Source: Herminiimonas sp. KBW02
GTDB taxonomy: Bacteria > Pseudomonadota > Gammaproteobacteria > Burkholderiales > Burkholderiaceae_D
DNA length: 64,000 bases
NCBI RefSeq assembly: GCF_003852535.1
Contig: NZ_QAJP01000006.1
Coordinates: 1 to 64,000, forward strand
Reading direction: 5' to 3'
The notes under the pieces were generated by a model, which had not been told where the DNA came from, made no database searches, and was given only the letters and a program-made list of their open reading frames with translations. Position numbers and translations under genes: made by a program. Positions 47,317-56,862 of this stretch are shown piece by piece. Numbering within the stretch: position 1 is the first letter of the stretch; every line of letters begins with the position of its first letter.

Positions 47317-47778
47317 CTAGGCCAGCAAAGCCACAACCTGCCGGCCATAGCTAACCAGATAACCGCCGTTCTGCTGCTGCCAGGCACGCGCCGTGACAAT
47401 ATCCGGAAACCAGTTCTTCCGATAATCGCCAAACATACCCAGCTCCAGCCGATACCTGTCCAGCACTGCTGCAGGCAAGCGGTCTATGCTGTGCTTGCAC
47501 ACTTCCCATGCAGAGAACTCCAGCTCCCGCGCCAGCATATGTAATACGTGTTTCAGCTGGATGGATGTGCGGACGGCGTACAAATCAGTCACACGTAATT
47601 CCGGCATGACTTGCATCGCAATAATGCGACGCAGTACCGGCAGGGTTTTAACAGGTTCATCCGCTCGTGCATGACGCAACAAACGACGCGCATACCTGCG
47701 CAGGAAATCACTGTTACTGAGATTATTATTGAAGCCATCGGCAGCAGTGACGCCGACGGCAAGGGATGTAGACCACAT
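47317..47778 (-). CDS. Conserved-looking hypothetical protein
   Basis: A 153-residue protein of unknown function. The ATG at 47778 is backed by a good AAAGGAACGTT ribosome-binding site. The segment IQLKHVLHMLARELEFSAWEVCKHSID resembles a short helical module (LAREYGFxSWPxLKxHV) found at the ends of several unrelated bacterial proteins. The N-terminal half has RRYARRLLRHARADE. No signal peptide or membrane span. It is convergent with the M20 gene. I do not recognise the family beyond this. Confidence 0.55.
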   Translation of the reverse strand: MWSTSLAVGVTAADGFNNNLSNSDFLRRYARRLLRHARADEPVKTLPVLRRIIAMQVMPELRVTDLYAVRTSIQLKHVLHMLARELEFSAWEVCKHSIDRLPAAVLDRYRLELGMFGDYRKNWFPDIVTARAWQQQNGGYLVSYGRQVVALLA

Positions 47779-47919
47779 AACGTTCCTTTCATATTGTCGT
47801 TTCTCGCTACGACATCAAGGTTTAACGTCAGTGTTAACTTGTGATTTATCCGAAACGGACAATGACAAACGACAGGTGCATCGGCTTTTGCGAGAGCGGG
47901 CCTCCTGTCAGGCCCGCGC

Positions 47920-48699
47920 TTATTCTACAACAGAATTTGCATCGCGTTTTTCATCGGTCGTCAGTTTGATGTCGCCGTACCACGCTTCTACGGTCTCTCC
48001 CGTGTTGTCGGTATCGGTCAGCACACCGACTGCGATCAGCTTGCCTGGTTTTTCACCAAATGCTTTTTCATAATCGGCAACAATGTTGCGCGAGAAGCTA
48101 TGCCAGTCACCGACACCGGATGCACCGGTTTCGGCAACCACCATCTTCACGCGATTGCTGCGGGTATTGGTAATGATGGTATCGACCGCTGCCTTGCGTC
48201 CCCAGATATACATCAGGGTCGCATACGGCACATCCCTGCCGGTCATCAGGCGCGCGGTTTCAAACATGATCTGGTCAGCGAAGGGCAGACTGTCCTTGTC
48301 GCCGTCGAAACCGAGGATGATGCGTGCCGGTGAATCTTCCAGGCCGCGATCAAAATTATTCGCCGTCTGCACCAGACCGCTAATGCGCCAGCGCCAGCTC
48401 AAATGCGATACCGGCAAAGGGTCGATCTCCACCTTTTGCATCAGGCCGGAAGCTGCGGCAACCGCACGCGCGTGCAACACGGTCTTGCCCTCATCTTCCA
48501 CCAGATTGTATTCAGTCAGCTTCTTGGTGCGATTGATAATCATCGGCTCCCAATGCGCAGGCAAGCCGCTGCCGAAATTCGCCGAGAACGGCAATATTTT
48601 TCCCGCAGCAAAAGCATCTGCATCATCGCTCTTCGGCAATTGCGCACATGCAGTGAGCAGGGACAGCAAAACAAGTGTGGCAAGTAATTTCATATGCAT
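47920..48699 (-). CDS. DUF3047 family lipoprotein
   Basis: A protein of about 259 residues. The start is at one of two close ATGs (48699 or 48693, MHMKLLATLVLLSLLTACAQ), with lipobox LLTAC. DUF3047 signs are HLSWRWRISG, DSPARIILGFDGDKDSLPFADQIMFETA, YIWGRKAAVDTIITNTRSNRVKMVVAE and a DTDNTGETVEAWYGDI end. The function is not known, and the family is common near membrane or wall genes. It starts 69 nt after the ABC transporter gene end (48769) and may share its transcript. Confidence 0.82.
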   Translation of the reverse strand: MHMKLLATLVLLSLLTACAQLPKSDDADAFAAGKILPFSANFGSGLPAHWEPMIINRTKKLTEYNLVEDEGKTVLHARAVAAASGLMQKVEIDPLPVSHLSWRWRISGLVQTANNFDRGLEDSPARIILGFDGDKDSLPFADQIMFETARLMTGRDVPYATLMYIWGRKAAVDTIITNTRSNRVKMVVAETGASGVGDWHSFSRNIVADYEKAFGEKPGKLIAVGVLTDTDNTGETVEAWYGDIKLTTDEKRDANSVVE

Positions 48700-48768
48700 A
48701 TGGTCAAGACCATGCACCTTGCGATGCATGGCAAGTACGTGTAAGCCGCTCTGGAAAATCCCGACCGC

Positions 48769-50538
48769 TTAAGCTTTGCCGGGTTTCATGTGTTGTATCG
48801 TATAGATGCTGCGCGCACTATCATCATCAGCATCCACCTCAACAGGCGCGGTGCCGTCTGCGACAAACTGCCAGCGCATTTTATGATATTTCGCGACACT
48901 TTCGCGATGCGCGACACTGACAATGACGGCGTTTGGCAATTCTTGCAATATCAATTGATAAACAAGTTCTTCTGTTTCCGTATCCAGTGCACTGCTGGCC
49001 TCATCCAGGAACAAGGCATCAGGCCGCGTCAGCAAGGCGCGCACAAAGGCGAGACGCTGTTGCTCACCGGGTGACAGGCGTTGACTCCAGTTGTCACTGT
49101 GATCAAGAAACTTTTTCATGTGTGACAATTTGCACAAGTCGAAGTAATGCCGGATCGCCAGATCGGTATAACTATTTTCACTGGCGGGATAAGCAACCGC
49201 TGCCCGCAGCGTTCCTATCGGCAAATAACTTTTCTGCGGCAGGAACAGGAGCTTCCACTGCTGCGGTACTTCTATGCTACCGGCGCCATACGGCCAGACG
49301 CCGGCGATCGCGCGGATCAGCGTCGATTTGCCGCAACCGGAAGGACCTGCCACCAGGATGCGTTGTCCGGCCTGGATATCGGCAGTCTGCTCTTTAGTCA
49401 GTACCGGACCGTTCGGCACATTCAATATCAAACGGTCTATCAGGATCGCACCGACATTATTCGCGGTGACCAGCACACCTTCCCTTTCTTCATGCGCAGC
49501 ATCGACTGCCGCATGGAAGCCAGCCAGACGATTGACGCTCGCCTTCCATTCGGCGAGATCACTGAACGCCGAGATAAACCATGACAGTGCCCCCTGTACC
49601 TGGCCGAAAGCGGAGCTGATTTGCATCAGGCCGCCCAGCGTAATCGCCCCCGAAAAGTAACGCGGCGCCGCCATCAGGAAAGGGAAGATATTCGCAAACT
49701 GCGAATAGAAAGTGGACACCAGGTTCAGACTCTTGGTGGTGCGCATGATGCCCCACCAGTTATCACGTATGCGCTGGAAGCGGCCATTCAGTTGTACCGC
49801 TTCTTCAGTTTCGCCACGGTACAGGGCCACTGCTTCAGCATTTTCGCGTACCCGTATCAGGCCGAAACGGAAATCCGCCTCGAAGCGCTGGCGGAAATAA
49901 TTCTTGGAAACCAGCGGCCAGCCGACCCAGCCCACTACCAGCGAGCCGACGCCAGCGTAAGCAATCGCAAACCACACCATATAACCGGGGATCGTGATTT
50001 CCTGTGACGCCAGCATGAAGGAGATCGGGCCGCTGACCGACCACAGGATGCCGATGAAAGAAACCAGCGTCACCACACTGGAGAGCAAACCCAGACTCAG
50101 CGACAGTGTGGCGGCAGTCAACAAATTCAAATCTTCGGCGATACGCTGATCCGGGTTATCTGCGGTGCCGGTCTGCTCTATCCTGTAATAGGACTGATGC
50201 TGCAGCCAGCGCGCCATGTATTGCCGCGTCATCCACATGCGCCAGCGCATCTGCAATGACTGTGTCAGGTAAATACGATAAATCGCGACTGCGATGAAGA
50301 TAAAGGCGAGATAACTAAAACGCCATAACTGTTCGGTAAAGACTTGGTAGTTCTTGGTTTCCAGCGCGTTGTAAAACTCGCGGTTCCAGGTATTGAACAG
50401 CACTTCGAGATACACCGCCGCCAATGCCAGCGCCACGATGACGAACAGTAAACCGCGCGCCTTCCATTTTTCTTCCGAAACCCAGTATGGCTTGATGAGT
50501 TGCCAGACGGCGCGCCAGTCTATACGTTGTTTAGGCAT
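48769..50538 (-). CDS. SbmA/BacA-like ABC transporter (YddA type)
   Basis: A 589-residue fused transporter. The N-terminal half (MPKQRIDWRAVWQLIKPYWVSEEKWKA) is an SbmA/BacA-type transmembrane domain. The ATPase half has Walker A GPSGCGKST near 397-405, the signature LSPGEQQRLAFVRAL and Walker B ALFLDEASSALD. Homologues take up peptides, bleomycin or B12-like compounds; direction and substrate cannot be told here. It is ABCD-type, as in peroxisomal carriers. Downstream is the DUF3047 lipoprotein gene. Confidence 0.9.
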   Translation of the reverse strand: MPKQRIDWRAVWQLIKPYWVSEEKWKARGLLFVIVALALAAVYLEVLFNTWNREFYNALETKNYQVFTEQLWRFSYLAFIFIAVAIYRIYLTQSLQMRWRMWMTRQYMARWLQHQSYYRIEQTGTADNPDQRIAEDLNLLTAATLSLSLGLLSSVVTLVSFIGILWSVSGPISFMLASQEITIPGYMVWFAIAYAGVGSLVVGWVGWPLVSKNYFRQRFEADFRFGLIRVRENAEAVALYRGETEEAVQLNGRFQRIRDNWWGIMRTTKSLNLVSTFYSQFANIFPFLMAAPRYFSGAITLGGLMQISSAFGQVQGALSWFISAFSDLAEWKASVNRLAGFHAAVDAAHEEREGVLVTANNVGAILIDRLILNVPNGPVLTKEQTADIQAGQRILVAGPSGCGKSTLIRAIAGVWPYGAGSIEVPQQWKLLFLPQKSYLPIGTLRAAVAYPASENSYTDLAIRHYFDLCKLSHMKKFLDHSDNWSQRLSPGEQQRLAFVRALLTRPDALFLDEASSALDTETEELVYQLILQELPNAVIVSVAHRESVAKYHKMRWQFVADGTAPVEVDADDDSARSIYTIQHMKPGKA

Positions 50539-50672
50539 GAGTGAGCTTGGTTAAAAGCGCGAGGTTAAAAACGAGCTGACAACATCAACAGCGGCAGGTT
50601 TGCCCGATATTGCATAGACCGGACAAACCCTGGCATGTTCAAAAATACTTATGCAGAAAAACTGGTGCCGGC

Positions 50673-51587
50673 TCAGCCTGGCAACTGATCTGCCTGCTGC
50701 CCCAGACGCAAGCCCGGATTTTCCTGTTCCAGTGCCAGCAACACGGCAGACTGATCCGCCTGTGGTGCGTCTTTCAGTACCTGCTGATAATTTTGTGTCA
50801 CCAGTTCCGCCACCGGCAAACGCAAACCGGCATTGTTCGCCGCGATCAACACGTTTTCCAGATCCTTGAACTGACTCTTGACCTGACCACCTGGCATGAA
50901 GTTGCGGTCCAGCATACGCTGGCCATGCACCTCAAGAATGCGACTTTCAGCGAAGCCGCCACGAATGGCCGCGCGTACCGCGGTCGGATCAGCGCCGCCC
51001 GCTTGCGCCAGCAACAAGGCTTCGGCCACGATATTCAGCGTACCGCCGACGATCAATTGATTGCACAGCTTAGCGATCTGGCCACAACCGGCAGGCCCGA
51101 CCAGGGTCGGACGTCCCATCACGGTCAACACCGCTTGCGCCTCGGCGAAATCATCCGCACTACCGCCTGCCATGATGGCGAGCGAGCCGGCTTCCGCCCC
51201 GACTACACCGCCTGAAACCGGCGCATCAATAAAACGTACGCCTTGCGCCGCCAGTCTGGCATGCACTTCCTGTGCTTCGGACTGACGCGTCGAGCTCATA
51301 TCCACCACCAGCGCACCGCGCTTCAGGCCCGGGATAGCCGCATCCACAACTTGCGCGACGATAGGGCCGGCTTCCAGCATGGTGATGATGATATCCGCCC
51401 CCATGACTGCATCCGCCACCTGCTCCGCCACTTTGGCCCCCACCGGCGCCAGCTCATCGGCCTTGCTGCGGGTACGGTTCCATGCAGTCAGTTGATACCC
51501 TGCCTGCAGCAGGCGGGTCGCCATCGGTTTTCCCATCAGGCCGATGCCGAGGAAAGCGATGACCGGTTTCGATGCAGATTGCTTCAA
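50673..51587 (-). CDS. 3-hydroxyisobutyrate / tartronate-semialdehyde reductase family protein (GarR-like)
   Basis: A 304-residue NAD(P)-dependent beta-hydroxyacid dehydrogenase. The Rossmann motif IAFLGIGLMGKPMATRLL is near the start. FIDAPVSGGVVGAE is the substrate-binding signature, and the catalytic lysine is in GCGQIAKLCNQ (the usual second Asn is Gln). The start is most likely a TTG at 51587: AAGGAG lies 6 nt upstream, while the ORF's ATG choices (51791, 51632) lack this and add non-family sequence. It is divergent from the SMP-30 gene. Confidence 0.8.
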   Translation of the reverse strand: MKQSASKPVIAFLGIGLMGKPMATRLLQAGYQLTAWNRTRSKADELAPVGAKVAEQVADAVMGADIIITMLEAGPIVAQVVDAAIPGLKRGALVVDMSSTRQSEAQEVHARLAAQGVRFIDAPVSGGVVGAEAGSLAIMAGGSADDFAEAQAVLTVMGRPTLVGPAGCGQIAKLCNQLIVGGTLNIVAEALLLAQAGGADPTAVRAAIRGGFAESRILEVHGQRMLDRNFMPGGQVKSQFKDLENVLIAANNAGLRLPVAELVTQNYQQVLKDAPQADQSAVLLALEQENPGLRLGQQADQLPG

Positions 51588-51619
51588 TTCAAACTCCTTT
51601 ATGCACAAGATTTTCACTG

Positions 51620-51625
51620 CATAAT
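51620..51625 (+). promoter_or_regulatory. Candidate -10 box in the divergent GarR/SMP-30 gap
   Basis: CATAAT preceded by TG one base earlier gives an extended -10 look (TGCATAAT). It is 31 nt before the SMP-30 ATG. The -35 match is weak, and the 68-nt divergent gap must hold both promoters. Confidence 0.3.
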
Positions 51626-51655
51626 GGCGCATACACCACCTAAAAAGCAACTGCC

Positions 51656-52546
51656 ATGTCCACCTACAATATCCAGCCTGTCCTGCCCATCCGTATGCAA
51701 TTGGGGGAATGTCCGTTATGGCATGCTGCAGAAGCCGCCTTGTACTGGATAGATATAGACGGTCGCGCCGTGCATCGCCACATCCCGGCAACTGGCGCGC
51801 ACCAGCACTGGGACATGCCGTCCGAACCGGGCTGTATCGCGATCCGTGCCGCAGGCGGCTTGCTGGTCGCGCTGCGCTCCGGCCTGATCGTGCTCAACAC
51901 CCGCAACGGCGAAATGACGCCTGTCGCCGACGCGCCATATGATCAGCGTACCACCCGTTTCAACGATGGCCGCTGCGATGCAGCCGGACGCCTGTGGGTC
52001 GGCTCGATTTATGAACCACGCGATCATGCGCATGCCGCACTGTATTGCATAGAGCGTGACGCAATCAGCGACAGCGGCAAGCGCGCCACCGTCTCCAACG
52101 GCGTCGCCTTCAGTCCCGATAACAAAACCCTGTATCACGCCGACACCACCACGCACCGCATCTTTGCCTGCGATTACGATGTACGCAGTGCTGCATTGGG
52201 CGCCAGTCGCGTGCTGCATCAATTCTCCACCGACAAGCAAAATAACTATGGCGGTCGTCCTGACGGCGCAGCGGTAGATAGTGAAGGTAATTACTGGTGC
52301 GCGATGTATGAAGGCGGACGCCTGCTGCGCCTGTCACCGCAGGGCGACATCCTGTCTGAAATCGCACTGCCGGTGCGCTGCCCGACCATGATGGCATTCG
52401 GCGGTGATGACTTGCGCACGCTCTACATCACCAGCGTCAGCAAGAACCGTCCGGCAGCAGAACTGGAACAACATCCCTTATCCGGCAACCTGCTCAGTGT
52501 GCGCGTAGATGTCGCTGGCCTGCCCGAACATGTCTACCTTGCCTAA
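51656..52546 (+). CDS. SMP-30/gluconolactonase family protein
   Basis: A 296-residue beta-propeller lactonase. The metal ligands expected in the family are visible: E18 in LGECPLW, the asparagine in RFNDGR (near 102), SNGVAFSPDNKTLY (near 147) and the aspartate in RPDGAAVDSEGNYW. It opens sugar lactones in the cytoplasm. It begins the short operon with glpK (stop to start 21 nt). Divergent from the GarR-like gene; together these suggest sugar-acid use, but the exact sugar is unclear. Confidence 0.88.
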   Translation: MSTYNIQPVLPIRMQLGECPLWHAAEAALYWIDIDGRAVHRHIPATGAHQHWDMPSEPGCIAIRAAGGLLVALRSGLIVLNTRNGEMTPVADAPYDQRTTRFNDGRCDAAGRLWVGSIYEPRDHAHAALYCIERDAISDSGKRATVSNGVAFSPDNKTLYHADTTTHRIFACDYDVRSAALGASRVLHQFSTDKQNNYGGRPDGAAVDSEGNYWCAMYEGGRLLRLSPQGDILSEIALPVRCPTMMAFGGDDLRTLYITSVSKNRPAAELEQHPLSGNLLSVRVDVAGLPEHVYLA

Positions 52547-52567
52547 CCGGCATTACACCCGCTAACG

Positions 52568-54064
52568 ATGAGCCAATTCATACTCGCAATCGATCAGGGC
52601 ACCACCAGCTCACGTGCCATTCTGTTCAATCACGAAGGCCACATACATGGTCTGGCGCAGCAAGAGTATGCGCAAATTTTTCCGGAACCAGGTTGGGTCG
52701 AACATGACGCGCAAGTCATCTGGAGCAGCCAGCTGGCGGTTGCCCAGCAGGTGATGCAAGAGCACAAGCTCAAAGCGACCGACATTGCTGCGCTCGGCAT
52801 CACCAATCAGCGCGAGACCACAGTGATCTGGGATCGTAAAACCGGTGTACCGATTGCGAATGCCATTGTCTGGCAGGACAGACGTACTGCTGCCTATTGC
52901 GATCAGTTACGTGCTGAAGGAAAAGCGGATTTATTTCTGCAAAAAACCGGACTGGTGCTGGACTCTTACTTCTCCGGCACTAAAGTGAAATGGCTGCTCG
53001 ATCATATTCCCGGTGCGCGCGCGAAGGCAGAACGCGGCGAACTGGCTTTCGGCACGATAGATAGCTGGCTGATTTTCAAATTATCCGGTGCCCACCTGAC
53101 TGACAGCAGCAATGCCTCGCGCACGCTGCTGTTCAACATCCATACGCAAACATGGGATGAAGAATTACTGACCATACTCGGCATCCCTGCCTCTCTGCTG
53201 CCCGAAGTCGTCGCCAGTAGCGGCGTGGTCGGTCATACGCATGCCGAATTGTTCGGTGCGCCCATCGCCATAGCCGGTATCGCAGGCGATCAGCAGGCCG
53301 CAACCTTCGGTCAGGCCTGTCACCAAGCAGGGATGGCGAAGAACACTTACGGCACCGGTTGCTTCATGTTGCTCAATACAGGTACGCAAGCAATCCGTTC
53401 ACAGAATCATTTGCTCACCACCATAGGCTGGACACTGGGAGAGAAAAACGCGCGACACACTAACTACATGCTGGAAGGCAGTGTCTTCATGGGTGGCGCT
53501 ATCGTGCAATGGCTGCGCGACGAACTCGGCATCATCCAGCGCTCGGCCGATGTCGAGGCCCTGGCCACCAGCGTGCCGGATAACGGCGGCGTGGTCTTCG
53601 TTCCGGCGTTCAGCGGACTCGGTGCCCCGTACTGGGATTCCTATGCACGCGGCACCATACTCGGCATGACACGCGGCAGCAACAAAGCGCACATCGCGCG
53701 CGCGGCACTGGAGAGCATCGCTTACCAAAATGGTGACTTGCTGGATGCAATGCAAAAGGATGCGCAACTGGCCTTGCAGGAATTGCGTGTCGATGGCGGT
53801 GCGTCGCGCAATGATTTACTGATGCAATTCCAGGCCGACATTTTGAATGTCCCGGTCGTGCGCCCTGTTGTGACCGAAACTACCGCGCTGGGGGCAGCCT
53901 ACCTGGCCGGGCTGGCTGTCGGATACTGGGACTCACAGGAAGAAATCAGCGTGCAATGGAAGATGGATAAGCGCTTTGAACCCGGCATGTCTGCTGATGA
54001 ACGGGAACATCGTCGACACACCTGGCATCGCGCAGTAGAACGTGCGCAGGCGTGGGAAAGCTAA
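52568..54064 (+). CDS. glpK: Glycerol kinase
   Basis: Phosphorylates glycerol to glycerol 3-phosphate. It is 498 residues, the standard size. FGGY features are [66 protein letters not shown] and the C-terminal [18 protein letters not shown]. It follows the SMP-30 gene by 21 nt. No glpF or glpD is nearby in this window, so regulation and other glycerol genes lie elsewhere. Confidence 0.96.
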   Translation: MSQFILAIDQGTTSSRAILFNHEGHIHGLAQQEYAQIFPEPGWVEHDAQVIWSSQLAVAQQVMQEHKLKATDIAALGITNQRETTVIWDRKTGVPIANAIVWQDRRTAAYCDQLRAEGKADLFLQKTGLVLDSYFSGTKVKWLLDHIPGARAKAERGELAFGTIDSWLIFKLSGAHLTDSSNASRTLLFNIHTQTWDEELLTILGIPASLLPEVVASSGVVGHTHAELFGAPIAIAGIAGDQQAATFGQACHQAGMAKNTYGTGCFMLLNTGTQAIRSQNHLLTTIGWTLGEKNARHTNYMLEGSVFMGGAIVQWLRDELGIIQRSADVEALATSVPDNGGVVFVPAFSGLGAPYWDSYARGTILGMTRGSNKAHIARAALESIAYQNGDLLDAMQKDAQLALQELRVDGGASRNDLLMQFQADILNVPVVRPVVTETTALGAAYLAGLAVGYWDSQEEISVQWKMDKRFEPGMSADEREHRRHTWHRAVERAQAWES

Positions 54065-54074
54065 AGGCCGGGTC

Positions 54075-54578
54075 TTAAGCAGCGACTGCCAGCCTTTTAC
54101 GCAAACGTATCTTCCAGCGCTTGACGCCGCCGCGTTCCAGTTCTTCCTCCACGCCATCCGCCGTATAGCCGAGCTTTTCATAAAAGCGCAGCGCGCGCTG
54201 GTTATCGCGCAAGACCCACAGCGTGGTCGTGTGTGACGGTGGCAAAGCCTGCTCTATCGTTTGCATCAGCTCCGCACCCACGCCTTTATCCCAATACTCG
54301 GGCAGAACATAAATCGCCTGCACTTCGGATACACCGGCAGCATCCGCATCTATGCTGAGGCCACCCGAAACCCAGCCCGTCACCAGTCCGCTCTCTTCCG
54401 CGATAAAAGTCAGGCCGGGATTATTTTCCAGTTGCTCACGCCATGCAGCGATGCGCCTCTCCAGCGACAGGTTGGCGAGAAACTCGGCAGGGAAAATTTC
54501 GGCATACGCGGTTTGCCATGTGCGCACATGGATAGTCGCTATCGCCTCCGCGTCCGCTACTGTCGCCTTGCGTATCAC
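54075..54578 (-). CDS. GNAT family N-acetyltransferase
   Basis: A 167-residue acetyl-CoA-dependent transferase. The start is GTG at 54578, giving VIRKATVADAEAIATIHVRTW. It overlaps the TGA of the monooxygenase gene as GTGA, so it is coupled to that gene. The acetyl-CoA loop is YVLPEYWDKGVGAELMQTIE, and RALRFYEKLGYTADG is the conserved C-terminal motif. The longer reading frame to 54644 overlaps the upstream gene and is rejected. Its acceptor is unknown; a detoxification or amine-acetylation role within the cluster is possible. Confidence 0.87.
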   Translation of the reverse strand: MIRKATVADAEAIATIHVRTWQTAYAEIFPAEFLANLSLERRIAAWREQLENNPGLTFIAEESGLVTGWVSGGLSIDADAAGVSEVQAIYVLPEYWDKGVGAELMQTIEQALPPSHTTTLWVLRDNQRALRFYEKLGYTADGVEEELERGGVKRWKIRLRKRLAVAA

Positions 54579-55864
54579 TGCTTTACCCCGGCCGCTTCCG
54601 CTTTTTCCCGTGCCTCTTGCTGTTCTTTTTCTGCCGCTATCCATGCAGCGTCGGGCACCGTACCGTTCAGGTAGTAGTCACCAATCGCACGTTCACGGAA
54701 GATCGCCGGATTATGCGAAGCCGCAGTACGCGCATTGCGCCAGTGACGGTCGAGGCGACGTGTTTCACTGGTGGCCGATGCACCGCCGACTTCAAACAGC
54801 AAAGTGCTGGCTTGCAATACCAGATCGATGACAATTTGCTGCGCCTGGAAAGCCTTGATTTCAGTATCAACATACAGCGCTTCATCGGCGGTATCAGCGA
54901 GGCGCGCCAGATGCACTTCATCCAGCGTACGCGCGATACCTTCGACGATCGTATCCGCTGCAAACGACAAACTGGCCAGACGCCCAACCACACGTTGCAC
55001 CAATGGATCTTCACGCGGACTGGATGCCCCCGGCACGCCGAACGCACGCGTCTTGCGCTGCACGAAAGCGATGGCATCCCGTTTGACCGCCCGGCCGACT
55101 CCGGCAATCGACGCCAGCAAAATCAATTGCAGGAAAGCCTTTTGATACGACTGTGCATAGCTATCCTTGCCGCTTAAGCGACGGTTGATATGCTCAGGCA
55201 GAATCTCGACTTGTTCAAAGATGGTCGTACCGCTACCTGTCATGCGCTGACCGAAACCATCCCAGTCATCGATGCGTGTCACGCCCGGCGACGTTGCTGG
55301 CAACGATACGCTGACACGTTCCTCACCATCGACCACTGATGCAACGATCCAGTCGGCATAGATAGTCCCGGTGCTGTAGTACTTCTTGCCGTTGAGGAAC
55401 CACTTGCCATCTTCCTGCTTGATGGTGGCGCTGGTACCTGTCACTTCAGTCAGCTCGGCCATCGCATAACCGATGAGTGCGCCTTCGACGATTTTAGGGA
55501 ACCAGAATTCACGCACCGATTCATCGGTGTGATTGATACGACTTTCGAGGAAAGCAAAGTGACCGCGCAATAAATGCGAGACGTTGGAATCGGCTTCTGC
55601 CAGCTCCACCAGCAAGCGGAAGAATTGCGAAATCGTCGCACCGAAGCCACCGTATTTGAGCGGGATGCGGACGCGGCCAAAGCCGGCTTCACGCAACCAG
55701 CGCACTGCCTCATACGGCAGTTCACGTTCCTGTTCACGTCGCACGGCATCTTCCGCGATACGTGCGAACACAGGCCGGAAGCGTTCCGCCAGTTCTTCGT
55801 AGGTCGGGCTGGCGGCAACTTTGGTTTCCAGATGATGAATGGTGGCGGTAGCAGTATTAGTCAT
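54575..55864 (-). CDS. Acyl-CoA dehydrogenase-type flavin monooxygenase (DszC/SfnB-like)
   Basis: A 429-residue enzyme. Despite the acyl-CoA dehydrogenase fold, the motif DDWDGFGQRMTGSGTT is typical of the DszC/SfnB branch, reduced-flavin monooxygenases of organosulfur use. Also present are the N-terminal PLKYGGFGATISQFFRLL, the FLNGKKYYSTG segment and the C-terminal helical domain with HWRNARTAASHNPAIFRERAIGDYYLNG. Start at ATG 55864 (MTNTATATIHHLE). It is followed by the GNAT gene through a GTGA overlap and preceded by the permease gene (65 nt). Its substrate is likely oxygenated at sulfur, but this is inferred. Confidence 0.82.
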   Translation of the reverse strand: MTNTATATIHHLETKVAASPTYEELAERFRPVFARIAEDAVRREQERELPYEAVRWLREAGFGRVRIPLKYGGFGATISQFFRLLVELAEADSNVSHLLRGHFAFLESRINHTDESVREFWFPKIVEGALIGYAMAELTEVTGTSATIKQEDGKWFLNGKKYYSTGTIYADWIVASVVDGEERVSVSLPATSPGVTRIDDWDGFGQRMTGSGTTIFEQVEILPEHINRRLSGKDSYAQSYQKAFLQLILLASIAGVGRAVKRDAIAFVQRKTRAFGVPGASSPREDPLVQRVVGRLASLSFAADTIVEGIARTLDEVHLARLADTADEALYVDTEIKAFQAQQIVIDLVLQASTLLFEVGGASATSETRRLDRHWRNARTAASHNPAIFRERAIGDYYLNGTVPDAAWIAAEKEQQEAREKAEAAGVKQ

Positions 55865-55929
55865 GATATTTGCTTCTATTAAAAATGGTGGGGCGGTGTT
55901 TGCACACGGCAATCAAATGTCTGTTTTTC

Positions 55930-56862
55930 TTAAGTTGCGCGTACGCGCGGATCGATCAGACTGTAGAGAATGTCGACCACGATGTTGACGATCACATAGA
56001 TGAGAGCAGCCAACAGGGTGATGCCCAGTACGATAGGAACATCCTTGCTGTTTGCAGCGTCCAGCATCAGACGTCCGACGCCTTGTCGTGCGAACAGCAG
56101 CTCAACCACCACCGCGCCGCCCAGCAGACTGGCAAAAACAAAGCCAGACAAGGTGACCAGCGGTACCAGTGCATGGCGTAGCGCATGACGCAAACGCACA
56201 CCGGCATCCGACATGCCGCGTGCACGCGCCGTCAGGATGAAGGGTTGTTCCAGCACATCTTCCAGTTCTTGCCGCAAGACTTGCGTCAATACGCCGACTA
56301 CCGGCAAGGCCAGTGCAATCGTCGGTAACACCAGCGAACGCCAGCCTTGCGAACCGGAAGGCGGGAACCAGTGGAAGTAAAAAGAGAACAGCAGCAATAA
56401 GAGTATGCCGATCACAAACGAAGGCGCAGATGTAATCGTCAGTTCCGCACCGGAGACAACAGACCGTATCCACGGCGCGCGTCTTGCCGTCAGCAAAGCA
56501 ATGAGTACCGACAACACGATGGACAGCACACCGGCGCACAAGGCCAGTTGCACAGTCGCGCCCAGTTGCTGCGTCACCGCTTTCAGCACCGGTATGCGCA
56601 AGCGATAAGATTCACCGAGGTCGCCCTTGGCGAGACGACCTATGTAATTGCCGTACTGCGTCAGCAGCGGATCATCCAGCCCGTACTCACGCCGCACTTG
56701 CGCCAGCACTTCAGCCGTTGGCATCGCATCCGGCCCGCCGACTATCGCCAGCGCGGTATCGCCGGCGGTGAGATTGATCGCCACAAAGGTCAGTGTTGCC
56801 GCCCCCCACAACACGCCGAGACCGGCCAGCAAACGCCACAGTATGCGTTTGAGCGAGATCAT
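55930..56862 (-). CDS. Peptide/opine-type ABC permease (DppB-like)
   Basis: A 310-residue inner-membrane permease of the DppB/OppB class. The start is MISLKRILWRLLAGLGVLWGAATLTFVAINLTAGD. The EAA loop is ARARGMSDAGVRLRHALRHALVPLVTL. About six spans are present, and it ends VDILYSLIDPRVRAT. Its ATG overlaps the binding-protein stop (ATGA at 56859-56862), so the two are coupled. Such importers normally need a DppC-type second permease and ATPases, and none is present in the 8 kb downstream or visible upstream. Confidence 0.9.
   Translation of the reverse strand: MISLKRILWRLLAGLGVLWGAATLTFVAINLTAGDTALAIVGGPDAMPTAEVLAQVRREYGLDDPLLTQYGNYIGRLAKGDLGESYRLRIPVLKAVTQQLGATVQLALCAGVLSIVLSVLIALLTARRAPWIRSVVSGAELTITSAPSFVIGILLLLLFSFYFHWFPPSGSQGWRSLVLPTIALALPVVGVLTQVLRQELEDVLEQPFILTARARGMSDAGVRLRHALRHALVPLVTLSGFVFASLLGGAVVVELLFARQGVGRLMLDAANSKDVPIVLGITLLAALIYVIVNIVVDILYSLIDPRVRAT

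Noticed and set aside
54579-54644. Longer start for the GNAT gene at 54644
   Set aside because: It overlaps the monooxygenase end by 70 nt and encodes a basic, non-family tail, whereas GTG at 54578 makes a typical GTGA junction.
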